Assembly: GCF_021462225.1 (NCBI RefSeq)
Contig: NC_061798.1
Location: forward strand, 20,792,820 to 20,856,819
Length of the DNA: 64,000 nucleotides
Reading direction: 5' to 3'
Source: Girardinichthys multiradiatus
Taxonomy: Eukaryota > Chordata > Actinopteri > Cyprinodontiformes > Goodeidae
Under the pieces are notes generated by a model. That model searched no databases. It saw nothing but the letters and a program-made list of their open reading frames with translations, and was not told the DNA's origin. Made by a program: the position numbers and the translations under genes. Shown here one piece after another: positions 38,501 through 47,700 of the stretch. Position 1 is the first letter of the stretch. Each line of letters opens with the position of its first letter.

Positions 38501-39625
38501 TTCACAAGATGTTTGGGAAACTTTTTTTATAACCTCATCCTGCTGCAAGCTTGTTCCTGTTATCCCTGACCTGTTTGCTCTGTTTCTTGGTCTTCATGAT
38601 GCTTTTTGCTGTTTAATTAATGTTCTCTAGCAAATCTATGAGGCCTTCACAGAATAGCTGGATTTATACACACATGGACTCTGAAATATTGAATGTAATT
38701 CACTGCACTAGGTTTTATATAGGGGTATCAGACAGAATACAAAGGGCACCACAGTAAAAATTTTGAAAACCCTGTCTGGTTTTTCTTCCACTTCACAAGA
38801 TTACATTACTTTGTGTTGGTCGATCATATTAAATTCCAATAAAATACATTGATCACCTTGGCTGTAACGTGACAAAATGTGAAAAAGTACAAGTGGTATG
38901 AATATTTTTACAAAGTACTCTAATGTTCTATGGTGAAGTATGTAAAACTACCTCCTGCTGAGTCTTCAGTGCTCTCTTGTCGTGTCACTGGTGTAGGCGA
39001 CAACGGGGTCTGCCTGGACCTGAGCTTTAACAGGGAGCTGCTCCACCATTCTGACATAAAGGAACCTCCACCAGGCTCACCTGGGCCAGAGGGCCAGCTG
39101 CAGACCGTCCTCGGAGGCCCAGATGGAGACCCACCTGCCACCCACAGACCCTACCCCATCTCATTAAACCGCAGCGACATCAACCCAATGAGCCTCACCA
39201 ACGGCCACAAGATGCCACTTCTGGGCCTCCCTCATGGAGCACAGCCACCCCTCGGCATGGACTCCTTCCACAACAACGCTTCCCAAATGGCCCAGCCCGT
39301 CATGTACAGCTTGGGTCACCTGCTAGGGGGGATCAATCACCCGAACGGCCTACCTCACCCACACAGCCAGCCCATCCCACTGTCGCCCCTCGAGGCCCTG
39401 CGGGTGATGCGGGCAGAAGGGGATGCTGGGGCGCCGCCCGGAGCAGTGTACCCCTGTGGTCACTGCAGAGTGCTCTTCCTGGACTACGTCATGTTCACCA
39501 TCCACATGGGGTGCCACGGCTTCCGTGATCCACTTGAATGCAACGTCTGCGGCCACCGCAGCCGGGACCGTTACGAGTTCTCCTCCCACATAGCCCGCGG
39601 TGAGCACCGCCTAGAACTCAAGTAG
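26531..39625 (+). CDS. ikzf3: Ikaros-family zinc finger protein 3 (Aiolos)
   Basis: DNA-binding transcription factor of lymphocytes. The join of 26531-26582, 26865-26978, 29816-30199, 33364-33531, 33968-34084, 34831-34941 and 38997-39625 gives 524 residues (human 509), every junction in phase 1 with GT-AG borders. Four N-terminal fingers bind DNA: ZF1 C162-H182, ZF2 C190-H210, ZF3 C218-H238, and ZF4 C246-C266, which is C2HC as in the family. Two C-terminal fingers for dimerisation are at C469-H489 and C497-H519. The block [20 protein letters not shown] is the Ikaros/Aiolos type, not Eos or Helios. Aiolos over Ikaros is chosen from ZF1 ([10 protein letters not shown]), the C-terminus ([14 protein letters not shown], ending ELK) and the igfbp4/mllt6 neighbours. 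Odd points: PQDLS at 112-116, His189, and a diverged final exon. The first two exons are the least certain. Confidence 0.9.
26865..26978 (+). CDS. ikzf3: ikzf3 coding exon 2 (acidic region)
   Basis: 114-nt exon between CCAG and GTATGT, phase 1 in and out. It encodes a Glu-rich stretch ([12 protein letters not shown]). Supported mainly by phase fit and splice sites; low conservation is expected here. Confidence 0.65.
26979..29815 (+). other. ikzf3 intron 2
   Basis: 2.8 kb. Contains a GC-richer unassigned stretch at 27870-28260 and a Tc1-type relic at 28275-29310. Confidence 0.5.
28275..29310 (+). mobile_element. Tc1/mariner-like remnant in ikzf3 intron 2
   Basis: Plus-strand relic with the 5' terminal region (CATTTTGTCACATTACAAC at 28287), a [18 protein letters not shown] segment near 28570-28605, the GGCAGCATCATGCTGTGG block near 28700, QQDNDT-like sequence near 28855, and the 3' terminal repeat ending near 29310. 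Internal deletions and stops. Confidence 0.75.
29816..30199 (+). CDS. ikzf3: ikzf3 coding exon 3 (acidic region and zinc finger 1)
   Basis: 384-nt exon from a TCTAG acceptor to a GTAAGC donor, encoding residues 56-183. It has a Glu/Asp-rich stretch, the PQDLS motif at 29983-29997, and ZF1 ending in the usual HKRSHTG linker. Confidence 0.9.
30200..33363 (+). other. ikzf3 intron 3
   Basis: 3.2 kb, mostly AT-rich unassigned DNA with a Tc1-type relic at 32215-32790. Confidence 0.5.
32215..32790 (-). mobile_element. Tc1/mariner-like remnant, second family
   Basis: Minus-strand 3' portion of a Tc1-type element distinct from the more common family here: ends near GGCCAAAATGATTCATATCC at 32220 and includes a CCTGGCTGGGCCAC block near 32625. 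Short and without a coding frame. Confidence 0.5.
33364..33531 (+). CDS. ikzf3: ikzf3 coding exon 4 (zinc fingers 2 and 3)
   Basis: 168-nt exon with two C2H2 fingers; near identical to vertebrate Ikaros-family ZF2-ZF3 ([19 protein letters not shown], then YACRRRDAL). Codon 33378-33380 is CAC (His189), where human IKZF1 and IKZF3 have Gln. Confidence 0.97.
33968..34084 (+). CDS. ikzf3: ikzf3 coding exon 5 (zinc finger 4)
   Basis: 117-nt exon from GCAG to GTGAGC encoding VEKPFKC, the RSYKQRSSL core and the final HRERC of the C2HC fourth finger. Confidence 0.95.
34831..34941 (+). CDS. ikzf3: ikzf3 coding exon 6
   Basis: 111-nt exon encoding the block [20 protein letters not shown] then SSMPQKFTG, a signature of Ikaros and Aiolos after the DNA-binding fingers. 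Bounded by CACGCAG and GTAAGA. Confidence 0.95.
35115..36330 (-). mobile_element. Tc1/mariner-like remnant in ikzf3 intron 6
   Basis: Minus-strand copy bounded by terminal sequences at 35115 (GCCTGCAAAAGTCTGAATG) and 36240-36325 (TTGTATTGGTCTAACACATA then GTAACGTGACAAAATGTG). The transposase is unreadable. Confidence 0.65.
36331..37383 (+). other. ikzf3 intron 6, central part
   Basis: No exon or known repeat found. A poly-A run of about 20 lies at 36669, and a CpG-containing stretch at 37080-37150 has no coding support. Confidence 0.4.
37384..38925 (-). mobile_element. Tc1/mariner-like element in ikzf3 intron 6, near full length, with nested SINE
   Basis: Minus-strand copy with both ends recognisable: CAGTGCCTTACAAAAGTATTC at 37384 and TATTTTTACAAAGTACTC ending near 38921. 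The orientation follows from the leader at 38605-38730. The transposase is riddled with stops. A SINE interrupts it at about 37550-37743. The right end stops about 75 bp before the final ikzf3 exon. Confidence 0.75.
37550..37743 (-). mobile_element. SINE nested in the Tc1 element
   Basis: Interrupts the Tc1 3' terminal region. Minus-strand SINE with CAGCACCTTTGTAGTCATACTGACC at one end and a tRNA-like head with the GATTGCAAGACGACTACAG box at the other. Confidence 0.6.
38997..39625 (+). CDS. ikzf3: ikzf3 terminal coding exon (dimerisation zinc fingers)
   Basis: 629-nt exon from a GTGTAG acceptor to TAG. Residues 316-466 are Pro/Gly/His-rich and only weakly like mammalian Aiolos. Residues 467-524 are the two C-terminal fingers, almost identical to IKZF3. 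The conserved segment in mammalian Ikaros and Aiolos with MDQAINNAI and LRPLVQTPP is not recognisable. Confidence 0.95.
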
Positions 39626-40020
39626 ACTGCATTCATGCACACAAACAGTCACCACTCTATGGAGGCAGACAGCAATTTAGTCATATACGTAGCTGGTAGT
39701 ATTAGAAATGAAAGCATAAAGTAGCAGCTCTGTCTTTTGTGTTTGTTAAAGTGTGTGTGAGTATAGATGTTGTAGGAGTTTGGCGGCTGTTTTTAGTCAT
39801 CCTGTACTCATCTGAAAAGATGGCCTGTGTAGAGTTATTGGGGGAGTATTTCTACTCCTTAGCATTTGTACTATTTGTACCTAACAGAGTTGTCTGTTTG
39901 GATAATAAAGCCATGTGTTTCCACTCACACAAGCAGCACAATATAATGTATTTATGCTGTATCTACTGTCTTATTCTGTCTGTATAAAGATGTGAAAAAT
40001 AAAACAACAGTTCTGTCCTC
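39626..40020 (+). terminator. ikzf3: ikzf3 3' UTR with polyadenylation signals
   Basis: Two AATAAA signals follow the stop codon, at 39904-39909 and 39998-40003. Either could end the transcript, giving a 3' UTR of about 300 or 390 nt. The exact cleavage site is not visible. Confidence 0.5.
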
Positions 40021-41405
40021 ACACACAAACTGCAGAATGTTGAGAGATGTTTTAGTTTGCCAATTCTGACAGCAACAAAAAAAAAACATCCTATTATCTC
40101 GAAGGTCACATGTCTCTTTTTTTAAGGCTGTGGTTTTTAGAGATCTGCAGTTCACGGCTTCAAAGGACACCACTCTGCACCATGTGCTGGTTTCTCACTC
40201 CAGAATAATATACTCATTTAGCGTTCACACGAGGTAGAAAAGCCTCAGTTTGACTGAGACGTATTTGTAGCACAAAATAGAATCATAAGATTGCAGCAGA
40301 TAAGGAAAAATCTATTCCATTGCCTTCTCTGTAAAGTGGTTACTGGATTATCCCTCTGATTCCTCACAGGTTCAGCTCTTACAGTTGACTGCTTCTATGA
40401 TGAGAATCTGATTAGCTGACTTTAACCCTTGTGATCTCTGGAAAAAAAAGTCAATTAGAAATGTAAAACCTGAGGGGGCAGTCTCAGTCAAAATGAACAA
40501 CTCTTGTTATTCAGTTAGGAAAGGAAGAGAAGCCGCAAAACGTAATTTCAGTCAGCAGTTTCTCTTTCCTCTTCATTCTAGCCTCACCCACAGAAAAAAT
40601 AGTAACAGTAATCCCCACAGCATGATGCTGCCGCCACCATGCCAGTAAAACTCCAGATATGGGAATTTATTTGTGTGAGGGCAAAAATGTATTTAAAAAT
40701 TGAGGGTTTTGTGGGAATTTTCAACATGACACACTTTTAAAAACTTCCGCTGACGGCCAAAGTGTGCACAACGGGGAAGTTTTGGTGAGCACACACAAAA
40801 CAACGTCAAGCCACAGAACTACTTTATCATGAGTGTGCGACCGGGTGTGCGCGCACATGTGGATGCACTTCGCCCACACGCCGGTGCAGAAACTCGTTTA
40901 CGCCTTGGTGGCTTCAAGACCAGAAAAGGGTGTTAGCTTCTTCCAGCTGCTACCTCACTATCTGCCCTCTCCATCAGAGCCAGTTCCCCTTTCTCTCTTT
41001 AGGTTTGAAGAGAAGTGACACTTGTGAGGCCAAACTGTCTTCACAGCTTCAATTCCACATCAAGTTAAAAAGCCAAGTCATTCATTACAACAGCACAAGT
41101 TTGCTGCTTCTCTTTTCCAAAGTACAAGATGATTGAATTCAAGGTATTCATCTGTCTGGCCATGTATGATACTGAGAAAAAAACAGTGACTAAAGCAGAG
41201 GTAATGCTAGTTCATGGAAGTGTGAGAGTGATTTCAAAAGCTCACATTTTACTGAGTAAAAATTGGTGTGCTAATGCCCAAAAGTCTCCTTTCCAACATA
41301 AAACCCAGAAGAAGACAGAGTCAATACATCATCAGAAAAGTCGGGTTTTTGGTGACATCTACTGACTGACTTCCCCACCAATACTTTCCATCTAGATTCT
41401 CATAG
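40021..41405. other. Intergenic between ikzf3 and mllt6, left part
   Basis: No gene recognised. A scrap of Tc1-type sequence (CCCACAGCATGATGCTGCC) sits at about 40612-40640. Confidence 0.4.
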
Positions 41406-41406
41406 A

Positions 41407-42556
41407 ACAATGGTTCTCAAACTGTGGTACAAGGAACCATTGGTGGTACTTGGGCTGCCTTTCAAGATACCCAGAAGAGATATTGGTTTCAACTATTTAC
41501 CAAGTACAAATGAAGCAAATTAGCTGTAATGTAGAGCTAACTGGCTCAAACAAATAAAAGATTAGTAGTTTAGTCACATTGCTCTTTGCTACAGATACTG
41601 AAAGGGAGGTAGGTTAAAGAGTATTTCCAAAACCCTCCAGTACAAACTGAAGCAGATGGAAAATGACCCGAAAAAGAACCGGTGGTTATTTATGTTGTGT
41701 TCCATCAAACCCAACCTAACTATGTTCTAGTTTTAAGTTGGGAAACCCTTTGCCAGTTTTTGTACTCAGTCGTCAGGCATATAACTACTAGCAAGACAAA
41801 CAAATAGCAAAATACAGGAAAATGTTCATAAAACTTTACATGCATGTAAAAAATGGAATGAGATACAAACTGCCAGAAGAGCAAATTTACATTTTATTAC
41901 TGTAGCCATTACTGTGATTTAAACACACGGCAGCCATGTTAGATTTTGAAATGAGGGTTGGTGAATAATTTGTTTTACCTTCTTGGATTTCTGGCTTCTT
42001 GAAACCTTGCTTATTTCTTCAACTTGGAATTTGGGTATTTTTACCTCAAACATCCAGTGCAAATAAATTAATAAATAAGATTTGTTTGTTTTTTGTTCCT
42101 TATTCATTTTTTTAAGACAAATTGCAACGAATAGAACAAAAGATTCAACTCTTGCTGTAGTGCTCCATAGAAATGTCTTTAGAGGGTTAGTATTGAGTAA
42201 CCTAGTACTTAAAGTAAAATTTTAATTCAATTCAATTCAAAGATACTTTATTGATCCCCGAGGGGAAATTAGAATTCCAGTACAACCCATCCAAACATAC
42301 ATCATGACACAAGACAAGGGGGGACGGGTCACCAAGGCTTTGCTGCCCACTCACAGGCGCTGACCTTGCTAGATGAGAAAAGAGGCCACATTAGGAAAGT
42401 AGAGGGAAAAAAAATCATATTTCACACTTTATCCTTAGCAGGATACAGTTTGAGATTGCAAAAAAACCTCAGCACAAAGAAGCAACAAATTTACAAAACA
42501 ACATCATGCCGGGAACGGTGAAGGTGGTGTGAGGAGTGCAAATGTTAAGAACCACT
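41407..42556. mobile_element. hAT-like non-autonomous element
   Basis: Ends resemble hAT termini in inverted orientation: CAATGGTTCTCAAACTG at about 41409 and AAGAACCACTG at about 42546-42556. No transposase. An 8-bp target duplication could not be confirmed. It is interrupted by a LINE tail at about 42228. Confidence 0.4.
42228..42400 (-). mobile_element. LINE 3' tail
   Basis: ATTCAATTCAA microsatellite followed by AGATACTTTATTGATCCCCG, a common fish LINE end in reverse orientation. The same end occurs in plus orientation at 61558-61612. Confidence 0.55.
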
Positions 42557-44150
42557 GACTTTGAACAAAAAATCACAGATCAGCTCCCAACCTCTGCATG
42601 CAAGTTTCACACTGTTACAGCAGAGTATAATATACAAACAACTCATTATTTTCTTGCAGAGTGCAATACCTTTCCAAAAAATTAAACATAGAATATTATA
42701 AAGACAGGTATTTACCTACCATGTACACTGAGAATGTTTTTTTTTTTATGTTTACAAAATGCATGTGTAATTGCTTCAAAATTTCCTAAATTACTTCATG
42801 GTTGTCTGCTGCCACATCTCCTAAATCTATTTTATTGAAAAATCTGATATTTTTTTAAGTAAACCTCAACCATCATTGCTTAACTGTTAAGCTACATCTG
42901 TTTAAGTTAATGTAGTTGCTCTGAATTTGTCTTGCACAGCAAGGTAATAAATCAAATGGGAGTTCATGGGAGTAGGATGCTGCTCATTTCAGCCTCTCAC
43001 CAATTCATTTTTTATTTTTTTATTTTGTCAGACTTGTTTGCCATTGTCTGCTGTTCCGTATGTATCAGATTGTGCCCACCGTTTAGGACATTTTGTATCT
43101 GCTTTGGCAACCAACAATTTAAATGTATTTTATATAATATAGTGTACTGTAGGAAAATGTAGTTCTATGGCTGCATTATTAATATCTGTTTTCAGGTCAA
43201 AAAAAATTAAAACAGGATGTAATCCCAAGTATTCATAAAATCATGTACTTGTTTATTTTTAAGCACTTAGTGTCTGATATGAGTGTTTTTTTTATTTTGT
43301 GATTTACCATCACAATTAGGGAAAATATTCAACTACTCAGGGAAATAAATTGATACATAAAAGTTTCAGTACACAAGTACATGGTTTATTTATCAGTATG
43401 AAATGTAAAAGGAAGCTACAAAATTTTGGTGCAAATAATGAAGGAATAAATTATTTTAACGGTGCACTGCAGCATGGGAACCCTGAAAATAATTAAATAC
43501 ATGCGGCAATAGATATACATAGTTTTAAGCTATAATATATATGTAGATATATATTTTTTTCATTTAAATTTAGAATATTACATTTGATTCTTTATGTATT
43601 TGACTATAGACAATTATGAGCATCCATATTTATAATCAAATGCAAGGTAAGTTTATTTGTATAGCACATTTCAGCAACAAGACAATTCATGGTGCTTTAC
43701 ATGATGAAAAAAAGGACATCGCAGTGACCAAAAAAAAAACATTGCCCACATGATGAAATAAAGAAAAGTATAGAAACGTTGGATTACAGACTGAAATTAA
43801 TGGATGCATGATGCAATTTCGGCCCATATTCTCTTAACATAAAATCAAATGTCTGTCCTTGGGAGGAGACAACTCCTTAGAACTGTTCTGACCCATTATG
43901 CATCTCAATAATGGGGAAATACTCCTTTTAAAACTGGTCTACATCTGGACCAAGAGTCCGAGACTTACTGGTGCACTGTACATTCCTCCTAACTTCTTCT
44001 AGGAGAGCCCAGCTCAGCCACGGTGTGCATTTAAAATGTATATAAAAATGACCTGTGAAAGGTTATTTTCTAATTTCCCTATATTCTGGCCCATTTGGCA
44101 CTCGGTAGTTTCAGGTCAGAACACTGAATGGTGAAATACCTTGCAATTGC
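42557..44150. other. Intergenic, AT-rich
   Basis: No gene. An L2-like tail in reverse orientation lies at 43644-43705 (AGTTTATTTGTATAGCAC), followed by a possible decayed body to about 44030. AT microsatellite near 43535-43555. Confidence 0.4.
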
Positions 44151-44171
44151 TGCCCCGTTTGTTGCAAATGA

Positions 44172-44185
44172 CCAGCAGATGGCGC
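44172..44185 (+). promoter_or_regulatory. CTCF-like site upstream of mllt6
   Basis: CCAGCAGATGGCGC fits the CTCF core consensus closely. About 465 bp upstream of the mllt6 start codon, at the left border of the CpG-rich region. Confidence 0.4.
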
Positions 44186-44339
44186 AGTTTCCTCATTAAA
44201 ATAGAACAGTCGGCGGTTTGCTGCTTGATCTACATTATTTAAACAGAGACATCCAACGATGGGTGAAATGCATTAATTTATCAAAATGAACGACATAAAG
44301 CGCTTGGGTTTGAAACAGTGAGATAGAAAACAGATTCAG

Positions 44340-44760
44340 AACCTAACTTGAAGCCTGTGCCTCAACCCTGAGAGATCAGCTGTGAGCATGCGCACTGCAT
44401 CGGTGTTATGAGGACTGGAGGACAGCACGGAGAAAACGTAGAAGCGGCGCAATTTTTTTACACGCCGAGATTTGGTTCCACCGCTGCGGCAAAACAAAAA
44501 AAACAACAACAAAAAAAAACAGCGCTCCCGACGCGGCAGATACTATGCCTGGCTCAGCGTTAATGTGCCGGACGTCTACCTGACAGGCCTGGCCGAGGTC
44601 TGAGCCGTTACGAGGGAGGAGAATTTTATTTCTTCTTATGGGAGAAGCATGCGGGAAATGGTCGGGGGCTGCTGCGTGTGTTCAGACGAGCGAGGCTGGG
44701 CTGAGAACCCGCTGGTGTACTGTGATGGACACGGCTGCAGCGTCGCCGTTCACCAAGGTA
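44340..44760 (+). promoter_or_regulatory. mllt6: mllt6 CpG-rich promoter and 5' UTR
   Basis: Sharp rise in G+C and CpG compared with flanks. It includes an NRF1-like GAGCATGCGCACTGC at 44384-44398 and no TATA box near the start. It runs into coding exon 1, as expected of a housekeeping-type promoter. Confidence 0.6.
44649..44757 (+). CDS. mllt6: mllt6 coding exon 1 (start of PHD1)
   Basis: ATG in a CpG-rich context, 36 codons plus one base, then GTAACA donor. Encodes MREMVGGCCVCSDERGWAEN and most of the first PHD finger, almost identical to human AF17. The upstream frame has no other ATG that fits. Confidence 0.95.
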
Positions 44761-47700
44761 ACATTTAGCCGCCGTTAGCTTGTAATTAGCGGGCAGCTGT
44801 GGCGGCTGAGCCCGGCGGCTGGAAGCAGCCAGCGGCGCTCAGAGGACGGCAGGTCTCTGAGGTAGGCTCGCCGCTGTCTACGTGTGTGTTTCCGTGAGTG
44901 TGTGGGAGGGGTAGGCAGGTAGGCGTGCTGTTTGTTGTGAACGCTCAGGGCCATGGCAGGCTTGCTTGACACCGAGGCAGGATGGAACCTCCATGGCCGG
45001 TCCGGTTCGTGTGTGGCTGTCTGTCCCGGTCGGGTCCGTGACAAGCTGCTAGTTTTCACCACTAACCAGCCCCGGTGAGGCCCCCGTTGGACACTTGCTT
45101 TGTTGAATTTATCTCCTATAAATTGGGAGCAGCTAACTCCAAGGATCGTATTTCTTTGTAAAAATAAATCATCAGATTTGATTTTATGCTTTCGACTGCT
45201 GGTATTACCCACTTGCAGCGGGGTGTAATCCCTGTATTTTTCTGTGTAAATACAGCTGCGCAGAAGTTAGTTAGTAGACATTGGTAAACATCATGAGACC
45301 AAAGAACACAGCAGACGGGTTAGAGATAAAAATGTGGAGAAGTTTAAAGGAGGGTCGGTTCTAAAACAATATTCCAGGTTTTGACCACACAGAGCACTAT
45401 TTAGTCTATCATATGAAGATGTAAAGGGTGTAGCACAACTTCAAACCTACCAATTGCATGGGCATCCACATAAACTGACAGGCAATAATCAGAGAAGGCA
45501 ACTCTGGAGGAGCTAGAGAGAGCCTCTGCTCGGGTGGGATAATTTATTGACTGGACAACAATGGATGAAAATTTGTTAGAGGCTGCAAATAGACGTGAGA
45601 CTGTGGTGGAGGTTTATCTTCAGCAGGATAAGTACACCCAACAGAAAGCCAGCGAATAGAATAGTTAGATTAAGCCATATTTGTGTTTTTGAGTGGCCCA
45701 GTAAAAGTCCAGACCTATTTCCAAATAAGAATCTGTGGCAAGACTTGAAATCTGACTCAACTTCAGCTGTTCTGCAAAGAATAATATGCAAATACTTGGT
45801 GTTGTAGTAGCACCAAAAACGGGAATTACAAAATATTGACTCAGAGGGGTCTGAATACAAATGAGCTCCACTTATGGACTTCTCTCCTGAAACCCCGTGT
45901 GGCCGACTCTGTTGACCCCTTTAAAAAGCAGCTTAAGACACTTTTATTTAGACAAGCTTTTAGTCAAATATATTTATTGTTTTATTAGCTGTTCTTACCG
46001 TCTTTGTTTTACATTCAGCCTATATTTGTATAATTTATTTTGCAGTCTGTAAAGGACTTTGTGATTTTATCTGTCAAAGGTGCTATATAAATAAAGTTTA
46101 CTTATTTACTTACTTTTCTGTCATCTTTCAGCTCAGTTTGCTATAACCGATATATATTATTAGACACATTTCTTTTTAAATTGTCTTCATTTGCATTGTT
46201 TCAGCTTGTAATTTCTCATGTTTCAGAAGTTCACTTGTTAATGTGTCAGACGACATTGTGTCACATGAATGAAGGGCTGTGGATCAGTGGGAAGAGTAGT
46301 CATCTGGCAATGATAACATTAAAAAACCAATCAAAATCCTGTAAGATCTTCAGTTTATTTTTGTTCATAGATTATTTATCACTTTCTTTTTCATTCAAAA
46401 TGTTCCTACTGGTCTGTCGCTTAAACATTTCTCAGTTTTAGACATCACGTACAAATATATCTGTGTGAGCTATAAGTAAGCTGCACAATATTTTGAATCA
46501 CAGTCAACATTGCAGGCTCACTGTTTGCAGTATCACAATTGTATAGGGGAGTTTGGAGTCAATATTTTGCAGGATAAGATGTTTCGGGTGCCATGCATTC
46601 AAACCCTGATTGTTAATAATGTCCTAAGCCAGCTGGATAGACTTATACCAACATCTAAATACAATCTTAGTAACCGAGATGCTAAAGCTTTGCTAGATTT
46701 TTGCAGACAGTGAAATAATGGTTAAAAAGTGGAAAATGTTGATATATAATCCTAATCCAAATATTGTGCAGCCCTTTCTATGTTTTAACTTGTGCAGTGT
46801 ATATAAAGTAAAGTTTTATTTCCCTGAAACTTGTTGCAAAAACAATTCGCTACCACTGAGGCAAACTAGGGGGATAAAATCTTTTTTTTTTTTTTTTTTT
46901 TTACAAATTAAGGTCGTAGTTGCAACCAAGCGGTGTTGCTTGGCTGCAGAGATAACCGGAGACTTCTTCATCTCCACCTTTACCAGATGACAACGATAGC
47001 CACCTAAATGTGCTCTTATCTTTTTTTTGTGTTCCTTGAATTTGAAGCACAAGATTTTCCAGATGCTGTGAAGCAAATAGTGCTTGTCTGAACATTTAGA
47101 GTTAATAAGATCATGCCTGAGTCCTGGAACAAAAACATTTTCACAGGAAGAGTTGTTGCATGATTGGTATTGAACAAGCAAATGTTTGTTTGTTTGTCCC
47201 AGCGTGCTACGGCATCGTCCAGGTTCCCACAGGCCCCTGGTTCTGCAGGAAGTGTGAGTCACAGGAACGAGCAGCACGAGTAGTGAGTAGGCCCACAGGT
47301 CCATCACCTTCCCATTTCACCTGCGATGAGTAACTTTCCACTCACAACAACCTCTGCTGTTTCCTCTTTTGCCTCAGAGATGTGAGCTGTGTCCCCACAA
47401 GGATGGAGCTCTTAAAAGGACAGACAGTGGCGGTAAGTCTCTGTCCACCTTAATTCTCCTGATGCTTCTCTGAGATCTACATCAATGTGTCTGAAACAGA
47501 TAAAAGATGATGTTAAAGAGCCCTGTCATCTTCCTCTAATCTCTCTGCTGATCAGGCTGGGCCCATGTTGTGTGCGCGCTGTATATCCCTGAGGTGCAGT
47601 TTGCCAACGTTCTCACCATGGAACCCATCATCCTGCAGTATGTCCCACATGAGAGATATCTCAAGGTACAAAGATACACATCTAAGAAGGAAAAGCTGCA

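Larger units (their letters stand above)
44758..47202 (+). other. mllt6 intron 1
   Basis: 2.4 kb. CpG-rich at first, then a Tc1 relic at 45240-45870 and an L2-like LINE tail at 45875-46113. A SINE-like scrap (GGGCTGTGGATCAGTGGGAA) lies near 46275. Poly-T run at 46882-46903. Confidence 0.6.

Noticed and set aside
44775..45212. 145-codon minus-strand frame at start of mllt6 intron 1
   Set aside because: Lies in CpG-rich DNA where stops are rare; no domain recognised and it opposes the mllt6 transcript.
46816..47307. 163-codon minus-strand frame across mllt6 exon 2
   Set aside because: Includes poly-Lys from the poly-T run and antisense of a real exon.
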